Assembly (NCBI RefSeq): GCF_003201935.1
Contig: NZ_QJJL01000002.1
Location: 496,001-560,000 of the forward strand
Source: Loktanella sp. PT4BL
Lineage (GTDB): Bacteria > Pseudomonadota > Alphaproteobacteria > Rhodobacterales > Rhodobacteraceae
Direction of reading: 5' to 3'
DNA length: 64,000 bases
Below are positions 37,820-45,984 of the stretch, piece by piece. A program made the translations under genes and the position numbers. The first letter of the stretch is position 1. The number at the start of each line of letters is the position of its first letter. The notes under the pieces are model-generated. The model saw only the letters and a list, made by a program, of their open reading frames with translations. It ran no database searches and was not told the origin of the DNA.

Positions 37820-38206
37820 CTATCGCGCCTCGACCTGATCCGCCAAAGCTTCGGCCCGCGCCGCGATCTCTGCCAAAGCATCCGTCACAGCCGCAGGCAC
37901 CACAGGCACCTCGACACGCAGGGGCGCAGGTGCCGGTTGGCTTTGCAGGTTTTCCATCTGCGCGCGCATATTGGCCGCTTCTGTTTCCAGCTGCCGCACC
38001 TTGTCTTCAAGTGATGCGGTCTTATCCGCCAGCATCAGACCGGCCATCAAAAGCATGCGCCCCTCGGGCATCCGGCCAATCTGATCCGCCAGATGGCTGG
38101 CTTCCGCATCCAGCATCGCCGCGGCGGAATGCAGGAAATGCTCTTCGCCGTCCTGACAGGCGACCTCAAAGGTCCGCCCCCCGATAGCAATCTCAACCTG
38201 CGGCAT
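37820..38206 (-). CDS. zapA: cell division protein ZapA
   Basis: FtsZ-ring-associated protein of 128 residues that bundles FtsZ. The N-terminal ZapA domain is PQVEIAIGGRTFEVACQDGEE followed by helices (AAAMLDAEASHLADQIGRMPEGRMLLMAGLMLADKT covers about residues 28-63), and a C-terminal coiled coil (SLEDKVRQLETEAANMRAQMENLQ). The tail is Pro/Ala-rich. ATG 38206 follows GGAGACATCCC and overlaps the end of the upstream coiled-coil gene by 14 nt, so the two are co-translated. Confidence 0.93.
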   Translation of the reverse strand: MPQVEIAIGGRTFEVACQDGEEHFLHSAAAMLDAEASHLADQIGRMPEGRMLLMAGLMLADKTASLEDKVRQLETEAANMRAQMENLQSQPAPAPLRVEVPVVPAAVTDALAEIAARAEALADQVEAR

Positions 38207-38663
38207 GGGATGTCTCCTCGATCAGGGGCTTCAATTCGTCCAGAATGGCATCAATCTCGGCCGCATCGGCAGAACGCTGTGCGCTCAGGGCCTTGATTTC
38301 GGCATTAACGGCCGCATCATGCAATTCGGGCGCAAGGCCTGTGGTCACAGCCTCGCGCAGCTTTGCATTCATCTCGCGCAACTGCACGTTCGAGGCGCGC
38401 AATTGCTGCAACTCCTCGTCCAGCTTCATCAGATGCTTGCTTTGTGTCTCGGCACGCAGGGTCAGGCTGGCCACCTGCGTATCCTGACGCTCTTTCAGGA
38501 CACGGACACGTTCAACCAGTTCGGCGTTTTGCGCGCGCTCCTGATCAAGGGCCGCTTGCAACGCGGGATCGGCGGCAGTCTGCCCACCGGCGGCATCAAG
38601 GCCCTGCCTGATCCGGTCTAGCGCTGCGGTGATGCGGCTTTCCAATGTACTGATATCACTCAT
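38193..38663 (-). CDS. hypothetical coiled-coil protein upstream of zapA
   Basis: A 156-residue soluble protein I cannot name. After a short N-terminal helix (STLESRITAALDRIRQGLD), residues about 35-105 form a long heptad-rich coiled coil (ALDQERAQNAELVERVRVL; LMKLDEELQQLRASNVQL). The C-terminus ends IDAILDELKPLIEE. Its overlap with zapA and similar composition suggest a partner in division-ring assembly, analogous in position to other ZapA-linked coiled-coil proteins. That role is inference from context only. Confidence 0.75.
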   Translation of the reverse strand: MSDISTLESRITAALDRIRQGLDAAGGQTAADPALQAALDQERAQNAELVERVRVLKERQDTQVASLTLRAETQSKHLMKLDEELQQLRASNVQLREMNAKLREAVTTGLAPELHDAAVNAEIKALSAQRSADAAEIDAILDELKPLIEETSHAAG

Positions 38664-38924
38664 CCGCCCGTCCTTTCATGGCGCAACAGGCGCGCCCGTC
38701 TTTGCCATCGTCTTTGCAACCAGTTGTTTTTCGGCCCGACTGCCCCGGCCGAGAGAGCCGAATCGTGCCTGTTGAGAACAAGCGTATGCCAACAATGGCC
38801 CTGCCGCAAACCACAGCGTGCCAAGAATATGAGTAACTTAGCCGTCACGCTTGATCTTGGGTTCGGTCCTGATATGACGCTGCCAACGCCTGACGTTCAC
38901 CATTCGTAATTAGGACCTGATCAC
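38664..38924. other. 261-bp intergenic region with possible structured RNA
   Basis: No gene is seen. A segment at 38712-38735 can pair over most of its length with 38803-38825, giving a long imperfect duplex that encloses two small hairpins (CGGC/GCCG at 38746-38760; TGTT/AACA at 38770-38780). Position next to zapA recalls 6S RNA loci of many proteobacteria. Strand, promoter and terminator are not evident. Confidence 0.35.
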
Positions 38925-40943
38925 TTGGATATTGCAGCCCTGCGCACCGCACACCCCGACCACTGGATGAAAGCCACCGCCATCCGTACCCTCACGCTGG
39001 ATGCGGTCGCCGCAGCGAACTCCGGCCACTCCGGCATGCCGATGGGCATGGCCGATGTGGCAACTGTGCTCTTTGAAAAGCACCTCAAGTTCGATCCCAA
39101 AGCACCACACTGGCCAGATCGGGACCGCTTTATCCTCTCCGCAGGCCACGGCTCGATGCTGCTCTATTCCCTCATGTACCTCACCGGATACGAGGATATG
39201 CCGCTTGAGCAGATCAAGGACTTCCGCCAATGGGGTGCCCGCACCGCAGGCCACCCTGAATTCGGCCATGCGCGCGGGATTGAGACAACGACAGGTCCAC
39301 TGGGCCAGGGGATCGCCAATTCGGTCGGTTTCGCCATCGCAGAGGAAATCCAGCGCGCCACATGGGGCAAAAAAATCATTGATCACCACACCTACGTCAT
39401 GGCCGGCGACGGCTGCCTGATGGAGGGCGTGAGCCAGGAAGCGATTGCGCTGGCGGGCATGCAGAAACTCTCGCATCTGATCGTGTTCTGGGACAACAAC
39501 AACATCACCATCGACGGCACCGTCGATATCGCCGACATCACCAACCAACCGATGCGGTTCGAGGCCTCGGGCTGGCACGTCCAGTCCATCGACGGCCATG
39601 ATCCAGAGGCCATCGACGCGGCCATCATCGCCGCGAAAAAGGACCCGCGTCCGTCCATGATCGCCTGCAAAACCCATATCGCATTGGGCCATGCGGCACA
39701 GGACACCTCCAAAGGCCACGGCGCCCTGACCAACGCCGACCAGCTGAAGGCCGCAAAAGAGGCTTACGGCGCGCCGATGGGTGATTTCGAAGTCGCAGCC
39801 GATGCGCTCAAGCAATGGGCCGAGATCGGCGCACGCGGGGCCACGGCCCACAAAGAATGGCACGACCGTTTCAACGCACTCTCTGCCAATAAACAGGCCG
39901 AATTCAAACGCATCTATGCCGGTGAAGCACCCAAGCGCTTGTCCGCCACGATCCGCGCGCTGAAAAAGCAGATCAGCGAAGGCGCGCCATCCGTCGCGAC
40001 CCGCAAATCATCGGAAATGACCCTCGAAGTCATCAACCCGATCATGCAGGAAACCATTGGCGGTTCGGCGGACCTGACAGGGTCCAACAACACGCTGACC
40101 AAGGACATGGGCACATTCCACCCTGACACCCGCAAGGGCCGTTACATCTATTACGGTGTGCGCGAACACGGGATGGCAGCGGCCATGAACGGTATGGCGC
40201 TGCACGGCGGTGCGCGCGCTTATGGCGGGACGTTCATGTGCTTCACCGATTATGCACGCGGTGCAATGCGTCTGTCCGCGCTGATGGGTGTGCCGACCAC
40301 TTACGTCATGACACACGACAGCATCGGCCTTGGCGAAGACGGGCCGACACACCAGCCAGTCGAACACCTCGCCATGCTACGGGCCACGCCAAACATGAAC
40401 GTCTTCCGCCCTGCCGATACGGTGGAAACCGCAGAGGCATGGGAAATTGCGCTCACATCGCAGAAAACGCCCAGCGTGCTGGCCCTGACACGTCAGAACC
40501 TGCCAACGGTCCGCACCGAGCATAAGAACAAGAACATGGTCGCGCAGGGCGCCTATGTGCTGGCCGACGCCGAGGGCAAACGCCAAGCGATCCTGCTGGC
40601 CACAGGCTCCGAGGTCAGCATCGCGCTGGCCGCGCGTGATCTGTTGCAGGCTGAAGGGATCGGCACCCGCGTTGTGTCAATGCCGTGCTGGGAACTCTTC
40701 GAAGAGCAGGAAGAGAGCTACCGCAAGCGTGTCCTGCCTGGTGGCCCTGTGCGCGTCGCGATCGAGGCGGGCATCCGCTTTGGCTGGGACCGCTGGTTGT
40801 TCGGCGAGCGCGGCAAGCGCGAAAAATCCGGCTTTGTCGGCATGCACGGCTTTGGCGCATCTGCCCCGGCCGAGCGTCTGTACAAGGAATTCGGGATCAC
40901 CGCCGAGGATACGGCCGCAAAGGTCAAGTCTTTGATCAAGTAA
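38925..40943 (+). CDS. tkt: transketolase
   Basis: Thiamine diphosphate enzyme of the pentose phosphate and Calvin pathways, 672 residues. Features in order: [19 protein letters not shown] near residue 26, [13 protein letters not shown] near 75, [19 protein letters not shown] near 122, the TPP motif [20 protein letters not shown] (GDG...about 27 residues...NN, about 160-192), and the pyrimidine domain with [22 protein letters not shown] near 463. TTG at 38925 is the start, supported by TAGGACC upstream and by family N-termini. The JAMM-like lipoprotein follows after 3 bp. Confidence 0.95.
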   Translation: MDIAALRTAHPDHWMKATAIRTLTLDAVAAANSGHSGMPMGMADVATVLFEKHLKFDPKAPHWPDRDRFILSAGHGSMLLYSLMYLTGYEDMPLEQIKDFRQWGARTAGHPEFGHARGIETTTGPLGQGIANSVGFAIAEEIQRATWGKKIIDHHTYVMAGDGCLMEGVSQEAIALAGMQKLSHLIVFWDNNNITIDGTVDIADITNQPMRFEASGWHVQSIDGHDPEAIDAAIIAAKKDPRPSMIACKTHIALGHAAQDTSKGHGALTNADQLKAAKEAYGAPMGDFEVAADALKQWAEIGARGATAHKEWHDRFNALSANKQAEFKRIYAGEAPKRLSATIRALKKQISEGAPSVATRKSSEMTLEVINPIMQETIGGSADLTGSNNTLTKDMGTFHPDTRKGRYIYYGVREHGMAAAMNGMALHGGARAYGGTFMCFTDYARGAMRLSALMGVPTTYVMTHDSIGLGEDGPTHQPVEHLAMLRATPNMNVFRPADTVETAEAWEIALTSQKTPSVLALTRQNLPTVRTEHKNKNMVAQGAYVLADAEGKRQAILLATGSEVSIALAARDLLQAEGIGTRVVSMPCWELFEEQEESYRKRVLPGGPVRVAIEAGIRFGWDRWLFGERGKREKSGFVGMHGFGASAPAERLYKEFGITAEDTAAKVKSLIK

Positions 40944-40946
40944 ACA

Positions 40947-41507
40947 ATGAACGCCACTGCGATGACATGGATGAAAGTCGGCACCGCAGTGGCGACAATG
41001 GGGCTCGTAGCGCTTGTCAGCTGCACGCCCGACACACCGCCCATTGTTGCATCAACCGACGACGTTGACGTTTTTGCAAGAACGGTGCTGAACAGCGTGC
41101 AGGCGCGGTCGATTGCGCAAAGCCGCGAATACTGCGGCTATATCTTTCTTACGACGGATGGCGGGATGGCCGCAACCGCGCCAAGGGCCGGTCAGGAAGA
41201 CTATTGCGATCTGCCCGCCCCCGACGCAAACGTCATTGCCTCTTACCACACGCATGGCGGCTATTCGGACGTCTATGACAACGAGGTGCCTTCGCTTGAT
41301 GATATGCGTGGCGATATCGAAACGGGGATCGACGGATATATCAGTACCCCCGGCGGACGACTGTGGCTGATCGACCACGAGCTGCGCATCGCACGCCAGC
41401 TGTGCCGCGCGCCCTGCGTCACGACGGACCCGGATGACAATCCCGACGACGCAGGTTACGTGCCGCGCAGCTTTACGCTGGAAGCACTCGAAGCACGGTT
41501 CGACTAG
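40947..41507 (+). CDS. DUF4329/JAMM-like lipoprotein
   Basis: A 186-residue predicted lipoprotein. The N-terminal hydrophobic segment ends in a lipobox-like LVSC near residue 26. The mature part contains EYCGYIFLTTDG, then SYHTHGGYSD, then PSLDDMRGD. H-x-H followed by S-x2-D is the metal-binding pattern of JAMM/MPN isopeptidases, with a longer than usual gap of about 13 residues; the region matches the DUF4329 family. Function is unknown; a periplasmic metallopeptidase acting on peptidoglycan or peptide crosslinks is one idea. Four cysteines in the mature part (two in CRAPC) may form disulfides. It starts 3 bp after tkt. Its stop shares the palindrome CTAG with the convergent phyH stop. Confidence 0.75.
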   Translation: MNATAMTWMKVGTAVATMGLVALVSCTPDTPPIVASTDDVDVFARTVLNSVQARSIAQSREYCGYIFLTTDGGMAATAPRAGQEDYCDLPAPDANVIASYHTHGGYSDVYDNEVPSLDDMRGDIETGIDGYISTPGGRLWLIDHELRIARQLCRAPCVTTDPDDNPDDAGYVPRSFTLEALEARFD

Positions 41508-42301
41508 CTGCGGCTGAACAGCACAGGAAACCAGTCTTCGCGCAGCTTTTGCCCCGGCACCATGCCATGCCCCGGAAACGGCGGCGATGTTGGTCCGGGC
41601 CGCGCGACATAGCGCGCATCATCACCCAGCAGACGCAAGGAAAAGGCACGGCGACGCGCCTTGGCCTCATTGCCGCGTGCCCCATGCAGTATGCGGTAGT
41701 GAAACGCCACCGCATCGCCCGGTTCCATCGCGAATTCAACAATCTCCATCCCTTCCGCATCGGGATCGGGTACCGGCATGAAATCCTTGTCATCGGGATA
41801 AAAATCCGTCTCTGACAGCCACCGCGTCGGCAAGACCTCTTTGGGCCATTTGTGCGATCCCGCAACACAGCGCAGCGACGCTTCACGGACAGGATCAAGC
41901 GGCGACCAGAAACTCACGGTCTGCTGACCTTCCACAAAATAATAGGGGCTGTCCTGATGCCACGGCGTCGGCTTTGAGGTGCCGGGCTCTTTGACCAGCA
42001 CATGATCATGGAAGAGCTGGCAGGTCTGCGACCCCATCAAATCTGCGGCCACCTCGGCGGCAGGCGAATGGCGGGCAGCATCTTCAAACGGGGAAATCCG
42101 GTTCCAGTTGCAGTAATCGTCGAAAAAACGCCCTGCTTCACCGTCATGCAGGCTTTCGGCGGCATAGGGCCCGGGCTCTGCCATGTTGGTGGCAATGCCT
42201 TCACGCAGCGGCTCTACCCAATCGGCAAACAGGCCCTTGATCAGGACAACCCCGTCGCGCTGGTAGGTCTCGATATGGTCTTGCGTAATGAGCGGATGCA
42301 T
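41504..42301 (-). CDS. phytanoyl-CoA dioxygenase (PhyH) family protein
   Basis: Fe(II)/2-oxoglutarate-dependent oxygenase of 265 residues. The iron-binding triad is visible as PTPWHQDSPYYF near residue 122 (HxD) and YRILHGARGN near 206 (His, then Arg for 2-oxoglutarate). The N-terminus HPLITQDHIETYQRDGVVLIKGLF is typical. The substrate is unknown; the family includes phytanoyl-CoA, ectoine and antibiotic hydroxylases. ATG 42301 is preferred over an upstream frame start because AAAGGACACC lies just before it. It is divergent from gap1, and LacI-type palindromes lie in the shared 218-bp region. Confidence 0.9.
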   Translation of the reverse strand: MHPLITQDHIETYQRDGVVLIKGLFADWVEPLREGIATNMAEPGPYAAESLHDGEAGRFFDDYCNWNRISPFEDAARHSPAAEVAADLMGSQTCQLFHDHVLVKEPGTSKPTPWHQDSPYYFVEGQQTVSFWSPLDPVREASLRCVAGSHKWPKEVLPTRWLSETDFYPDDKDFMPVPDPDAEGMEIVEFAMEPGDAVAFHYRILHGARGNEAKARRRAFSLRLLGDDARYVARPGPTSPPFPGHGMVPGQKLREDWFPVLFSRS

Positions 42302-42364
42302 CTGGTGTCCTTTCAGCTGTCCCTTCTTACGCAATCAAACCATGATTCGACAGCCGCACTGATT

Positions 42365-42430
42365 GTTTGCGTTAACATCCCTTTGGTCCTCAATCGCGTT
42401 ATCGCTAACACCAAATGTTATCGTTAACAT
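42365..42430. promoter_or_regulatory. cluster of three LacI-type palindromes upstream of gap1
   Basis: Three CG-centred 12-mers occur: GTTTGCGTTAAC (42365-42376), GTTATCGCTAAC (42398-42409) and GTTATCGTTAAC (42417-42428, flanked as ATGTTATCGTTAACAT). They are near matches to the symmetric GTTAGCGCTAAC. LacI-family repressors bind such CG-centred palindromes; CceR, a regulator of central carbon genes in Rhodobacter sphaeroides, belongs to this family. They could control gap1 and phyH together. Confidence 0.65.
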
Positions 42431-42519
42431 ATTGATGAATAACACGTTTTTCGTTCCCCTCGGACGTACACCTGCGTATACCACTTGCAACGACGACAGA
42501 GCGGCAAGGAACTTCAGCT

Positions 42520-43521
42520 ATGACAGTGACCATCGGGATTAACGGGTTCGGGCGTATCGGACGCTGCACTTTGGCCCATATCACCGAGGCCGCGCGCAAC
42601 GATGTGCAGGTCGTCAAAATCAACGCCACCGGTCCGATCGAAACCAACGCGCATCTGCTGAAATACGACAGCGTGCACGGCCGCTTTGGCAGCCCGATCA
42701 CTGTGAAGGGCAACACAATGGATCTGGGCCGCGGCCCGATTGATGTGATGTCGACCTACGATCCCGAAGAGCTTGATTGGGATGGCGTCGATGTGGTGCT
42801 GGAATGTACCGGCAAATTCAACGATGGTCTGAAATCCAACATCCACCTGACGCGCGGTGCGAAAAAGGTTCTGATCTCGGCCCCCGCCAAGAACGTGGAC
42901 CGCACCGTCGTTTACGGCGTGAACCACCGCGAACTGATCGCAACCGAAAACATGGTGTCGAACGGGTCCTGCACGACCAACTGTCTGGCGCCGCTGGCCA
43001 AAGTCCTCAATGATGCCATCGGCATTGAACGCGGCATCATGACAACGATCCACAGCTATACCGGCGACCAGCCGACACTGGACCGTCGCCACAGCGATCT
43101 TTACCGCGCGCGTGCCGCCGCAATGGCGATGATCCCCACCTCGACCGGTGCGGCCAAAGCCCTAGGAGAGGTGCTGCCGGAACTCGCAGGCAAACTCGAC
43201 GGCACCGCCATGCGCGTCCCTACCCCCAATGTCAGCGCGGTCGATCTGACATTCGAGGCCGGCAAGTCCGTCACCGTCGAGGAGGTCAACGCCATCGTCG
43301 CCGAAGCGGCCTCTGGCTATATGGGCATGGTGATGTCCTACGACGACGAGGCAAAGGTCAGCATCGACTTCAACCACACCACCGAAAGTTCGATCTTTGC
43401 ACCGGATCAAACCAAGGTCGTGGGCGGCCGTACCGTGCGGGTGCTGGCATGGTATGACAACGAATGGGGCTTTTCGGCGCGTATGGCCGATGTTGCGGCC
43501 ACCATGGGGCGCTTGCATTAA
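42520..43521 (+). CDS. gap: glyceraldehyde-3-phosphate dehydrogenase, paralogue 1
   Basis: A 333-residue glycolytic/Calvin-cycle dehydrogenase. Opening [11 protein letters not shown] (nucleotide-binding), catalytic cysteine in SNGSCTTNCLAPLAKVLND near residue 153, histidine in [12 protein letters not shown]-like segment near 180, and [18 protein letters not shown] near 200. After the second strand it reads INATGPIETNAHLL, whereas NAD-type enzymes have IND; the Asp that binds the adenosine ribose hydroxyls is replaced by Ala. This suggests relaxed or NADP preference. Paralogue 2 lies 297 bp downstream and has the standard Asp. Ribosome binding site AAGGAAC. Confidence 0.95.
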   Translation: MTVTIGINGFGRIGRCTLAHITEAARNDVQVVKINATGPIETNAHLLKYDSVHGRFGSPITVKGNTMDLGRGPIDVMSTYDPEELDWDGVDVVLECTGKFNDGLKSNIHLTRGAKKVLISAPAKNVDRTVVYGVNHRELIATENMVSNGSCTTNCLAPLAKVLNDAIGIERGIMTTIHSYTGDQPTLDRRHSDLYRARAAAMAMIPTSTGAAKALGEVLPELAGKLDGTAMRVPTPNVSAVDLTFEAGKSVTVEEVNAIVAEAASGYMGMVMSYDDEAKVSIDFNHTTESSIFAPDQTKVVGGRTVRVLAWYDNEWGFSARMADVAATMGRLH

Positions 43522-43549
43522 ACACAACCTGCAAGGCACAAAACGCTGC

Positions 43550-43569
43550 AAGCCCGCTCACGCGGGCTT
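43550..43569 (+). terminator. terminator-like hairpin after gap1
   Basis: AAGCCCGC pairs with GCGGGCTT around TCAC. The following T-run is short and interrupted, so termination may be partial and allow reading into the downstream small gene. Confidence 0.55.
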
Positions 43570-43603
43570 TGCCATTTGTGGCATCTGGGCTAAACCTCGG
43601 CCC

Positions 43604-43747
43604 ATGACAAATACCATTGCTGTTCTTCTTGGTCTGTTCTTGGTCGCCTTGCTTGGTTTTGACTACCTGCAGTACGACGGGACATATGCGCTGTTTCTCT
43701 CGCGCAAATTTGTCGAACTTATCGAGTGGCTCGCGTTTTGGCGCTAA
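43604..43747 (+). CDS. 47-residue membrane protein between the gap genes
   Basis: A mini-protein with one membrane helix (residues about 4-20, TIAVLLGLFLVALLGFDYL) followed by an amphipathic, aromatic C-terminus ending LIEWLAFWR. The YDGTYALFLSRKF segment between them looks conserved from my memory of Rhodobacterales gap loci. No function is known. It lies between two gap genes on the same strand, 35 bp after a weak terminator and about 36 bp before the gap2 operator. A clear Shine-Dalgarno is lacking, so the call rests on composition and position. Confidence 0.65.
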   Translation: MTNTIAVLLGLFLVALLGFDYLQYDGTYALFLSRKFVELIEWLAFWR

Positions 43748-43782
43748 AGGCGATCAACGGTTGACCTTTCCGTATAAATCGC

Positions 43783-43800
43783 AATGTTAGCGCCAACATT
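43783..43800. promoter_or_regulatory. LacI-type palindrome upstream of gap2
   Basis: AATGTTAGCGCCAACATT is symmetric about a central CG except at one position. It ends 18 bp before the gap2 start codon and lies downstream of a -35-like TTGACC (43761-43766), so bound repressor would cover the promoter. Confidence 0.72.
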
Positions 43801-43818
43801 GACCCTGAGGAGAGTACC

Positions 43819-44820
43819 ATGGCCGTCAAAGTAGCAATTAACGGATTTGGCCGCATCGGCCGCAACGTCCTGCGGGCAATCGTCGAAAGCGGGCGCACCG
43901 ATATCGAGGTTGTCGCGATCAACGATCTGGGACCGGTCGAAACCAACGCACACCTGCTTCGCTTTGACAGCGTGCACGGGCGCTTCCCCGCCACGGTGAC
44001 GACAACCGAAACCACCATCGACGTGGGGCGCGGACCGATTGAGGTGACTGCCATCCGCAACCCCGCAGACCTGCCTTGGTCGAACGTGGATGTTGTGATG
44101 GAATGCACCGGCATCTTCACAAGCAAAGAGGCCTGCCAGGCGCATCTTGATAACGGATCAAGCCGTGTTCTGATCTCGGCCCCCGGCAAGGACGCAGATA
44201 AAACAATCGTTTACGGCGTGAATGACGGGATGCTGACGGCTGACGATATCATCGTCTCGAACGCTTCCTGCACCACCAACTGCCTGTCGCCCGTGGCCAA
44301 GGTGCTGAACGATGCGATCGGCATCACCAAAGGTTTCATGACTACAATTCACAGCTACACAGGCGACCAGCCGACGCTGGATACGATGCACAAAGACCTT
44401 TACCGCGCCCGTGCAGCCGCCCTGTCCATGATCCCCACCTCGACCGGTGCGGCCAAAGCCGTGGGCCTTGTGCTGCCGGAACTCAACGGCAAACTTGACG
44501 GTGTGGCGATCCGTGTGCCAACGCCCAATGTGTCGGTCGTGGACCTGACATTCGAGGCCAGCCGCGCCACGACCGTCGAAGAGGTGAACGCCGCCATCAT
44601 CGCCGCCGCCGATGGCCCGTTGAAGGGAATCCTCGGCTATACCGACCTGCCGATGGTCAGCTCGGACTTCAACCACGACCCCCATTCCTCGATTTTCCAT
44701 CTGGATCAAACCAAAGTGCTGGACGGTAACATGGTGCGGATCCTGACGTGGTACGACAACGAATGGGGCTTCTCGAACCGCATGTCGGATACAGCCGTTG
44801 CGATGGGCAAGCTGATCTAA
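43819..44820 (+). CDS. gap: glyceraldehyde-3-phosphate dehydrogenase, paralogue 2
   Basis: A second 333-residue GAPDH, identical in length to paralogue 1 and clearly homologous. It opens [20 protein letters not shown]; the NAD-selecting Asp is present in [17 protein letters not shown] near residue 34. The catalytic cysteine is in [19 protein letters not shown] near 153, followed by [20 protein letters not shown]. It has the GAPDH ending [24 protein letters not shown] precedes ATG. It is preceded by a LacI-type palindrome and followed by a strong terminator. Confidence 0.96.
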   Translation: MAVKVAINGFGRIGRNVLRAIVESGRTDIEVVAINDLGPVETNAHLLRFDSVHGRFPATVTTTETTIDVGRGPIEVTAIRNPADLPWSNVDVVMECTGIFTSKEACQAHLDNGSSRVLISAPGKDADKTIVYGVNDGMLTADDIIVSNASCTTNCLSPVAKVLNDAIGITKGFMTTIHSYTGDQPTLDTMHKDLYRARAAALSMIPTSTGAAKAVGLVLPELNGKLDGVAIRVPTPNVSVVDLTFEASRATTVEEVNAAIIAAADGPLKGILGYTDLPMVSSDFNHDPHSSIFHLDQTKVLDGNMVRILTWYDNEWGFSNRMSDTAVAMGKLI

Positions 44821-44844
44821 TCCAGCCACCTTAGACGTGAAAAA

Positions 44845-44871
44845 GCCGGTCCCCTGGATCGGCTTTTTTTT
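44845..44871 (+). terminator. intrinsic terminator of gap2
   Basis: GCCGGTCC pairs with GGATCGGC (one G-T pair) around CCT, followed by eight T. Confidence 0.9.
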
Positions 44872-44911
44872 GTGCAACTTGCAAAAACCGCCATGCAAAG
44901 GATGCATAACC

Positions 44912-44923
44912 GCTAGCGCTAAC
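44912..44923. promoter_or_regulatory. LacI-type palindrome upstream of the DUF1127 gene
   Basis: GCTAGCGCTAAC differs at one position from the symmetric GTTAGCGCTAAC seen in variants before both gap genes. It lies 77 bp before the DUF1127 start codon and downstream of the gap2 terminator, so it belongs to a separate promoter. Confidence 0.6.
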
Positions 44924-45000
44924 TGTCAGTTGTTCTGCGCTGCAGCATTGCTATCTGTAGTGCACGTAATGAAGCAAAACGCACACAAAGGAGCACGCAT

Positions 45001-45159
45001 ATGACCGTATTGAACATAGTTCGCACCGCCGTCCAGAAACGCGTGGCCTATAGTCGTCTGAAGTATGAACTGGCCTCAATGCCACTGGAAACAGCCATCG
45101 ACCTTGGCATGTTCCGTGAGGACGCCGCGAAAATCGCAGCCAAACGCATCTACGGCTAA
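45001..45159 (+). CDS. DUF1127-type mini-protein (52 aa)
   Basis: A 52-residue basic protein beginning MTVLNIVRTAVQKRVAYSRLKYEL and ending in an Arg/Lys-containing helix (DAAKIAAKRIYG). This fits the DUF1127 family of alphaproteobacterial small proteins; a Rhodobacter sphaeroides member, CcaF1, acts in RNA maturation and turnover. A strong ribosome binding site (AAAGGAG) lies 8 nt before ATG. It has its own promoter region carrying a LacI-type palindrome, and its own terminator. Unlike the R. sphaeroides locus, no CcsR-type sRNA array follows. Confidence 0.85.
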   Translation: MTVLNIVRTAVQKRVAYSRLKYELASMPLETAIDLGMFREDAAKIAAKRIYG

Positions 45160-45186
45160 ACGCTTACGATCACTGACAGAAGACCG

Positions 45187-45216
45187 GCCGCGCCTTCGGG
45201 TGCGGCTTTAGTTTTT
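45187..45216 (+). terminator. intrinsic terminator of the DUF1127 gene
   Basis: GCCGCGCC pairs with GGTGCGGC (one wobble) around TTCG, followed by TTTAGTTTTT. It overlaps the last codons of the convergent hydrolase gene. Confidence 0.85.
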
Positions 45217-45984
45217 GGGCAACCCGTTCAGGAAAGCATTGATCCTGTCCTGATACCCCGCCTGTCCGGCCAGATTGTTATGGGTGGCACCTGCGACCTC
45301 ATGGAAGGTGACAGACAGGCCCGCCACATCCATTGCGTTCGCCAGTTGCGCACCATATCCGATGGGGATCAGTTGATCGGCCGTGCCGTGCTGGATCAGA
45401 ACCGGTGCATTCAGAGCAGGCACATCGTCCAGCGACCGCCACTTCTGCACGAAAGGCAGATAGCAGGCTGGCAGATAGGACCCTTTGGTCATCAATGTAC
45501 AAAGCGTGGGATAGGGCGCATCAAGCAACACCGCCGCCACATCCCGTCGTGCCGCCACATGAATGGCTAGCCCCGTGCCCAGCGAAAACCCGTGCACCGC
45601 AATCGGCCCGTCGTGCTGTGCGGCGAGCCAATCATAGGCGGCCAGCGCATCGGCCTTGAGACCCTGCTCGGACGGGCGCCCGGCGATACCGGCCCCGCCC
45701 CGATATTCCAGTGCCGCCACGGTCCTGCCTGCATCCTGATGTGCATCCAGCGAATAGGTGAAATAGGCCAGCGACCCGCCGTTCCCCATAAAGAACAACA
45801 CCGCCATGTCATCTTGGCCCTCAGAGATCGCGATAGAAACATCACGGTCTGATACCGTCTCTTGGCGAAACGCAGGGTTCTCAAAGGCGTCAGCACCAAA
45901 AGGATAGATGATGCGGGGATGAGCAACCACCATCACAGCAGCATAAAGCAGGTAGGTGCCGACCAGCATCCAGAGCCAGCTCAA
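45208..45984 (-). CDS. alpha/beta hydrolase, membrane-anchored
   Basis: A 258-residue serine hydrolase of the BEM46/YfhR-like type. One N-terminal membrane helix (about residues 3-20) is followed by FMGNGGSLAYFTYSLDAHQ (oxyanion region near 70), the nucleophile elbow AVHGFSLGTGLAIHVA near residue 129 (GFSLG), and a late acid/His pair (LIQHGTADQLIPIGYG near 198; VAGATHNNLAG near 236). Substrate is unknown. Its start overlaps the coaD stop by ATGA, so it is co-translated with coaD. Confidence 0.9.
   Translation of the reverse strand: MSWLWMLVGTYLLYAAVMVVAHPRIIYPFGADAFENPAFRQETVSDRDVSIAISEGQDDMAVLFFMGNGGSLAYFTYSLDAHQDAGRTVAALEYRGGAGIAGRPSEQGLKADALAAYDWLAAQHDGPIAVHGFSLGTGLAIHVAARRDVAAVLLDAPYPTLCTLMTKGSYLPACYLPFVQKWRSLDDVPALNAPVLIQHGTADQLIPIGYGAQLANAMDVAGLSVTFHEVAGATHNNLAGQAGYQDRINAFLNGLPKN

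Noticed and set aside
38664-38924. Firm call of 6S RNA
   Set aside because: Strand, promoter and terminator cannot be determined by eye and the hairpin is shorter than expected, so it is kept only as a low-confidence observation.
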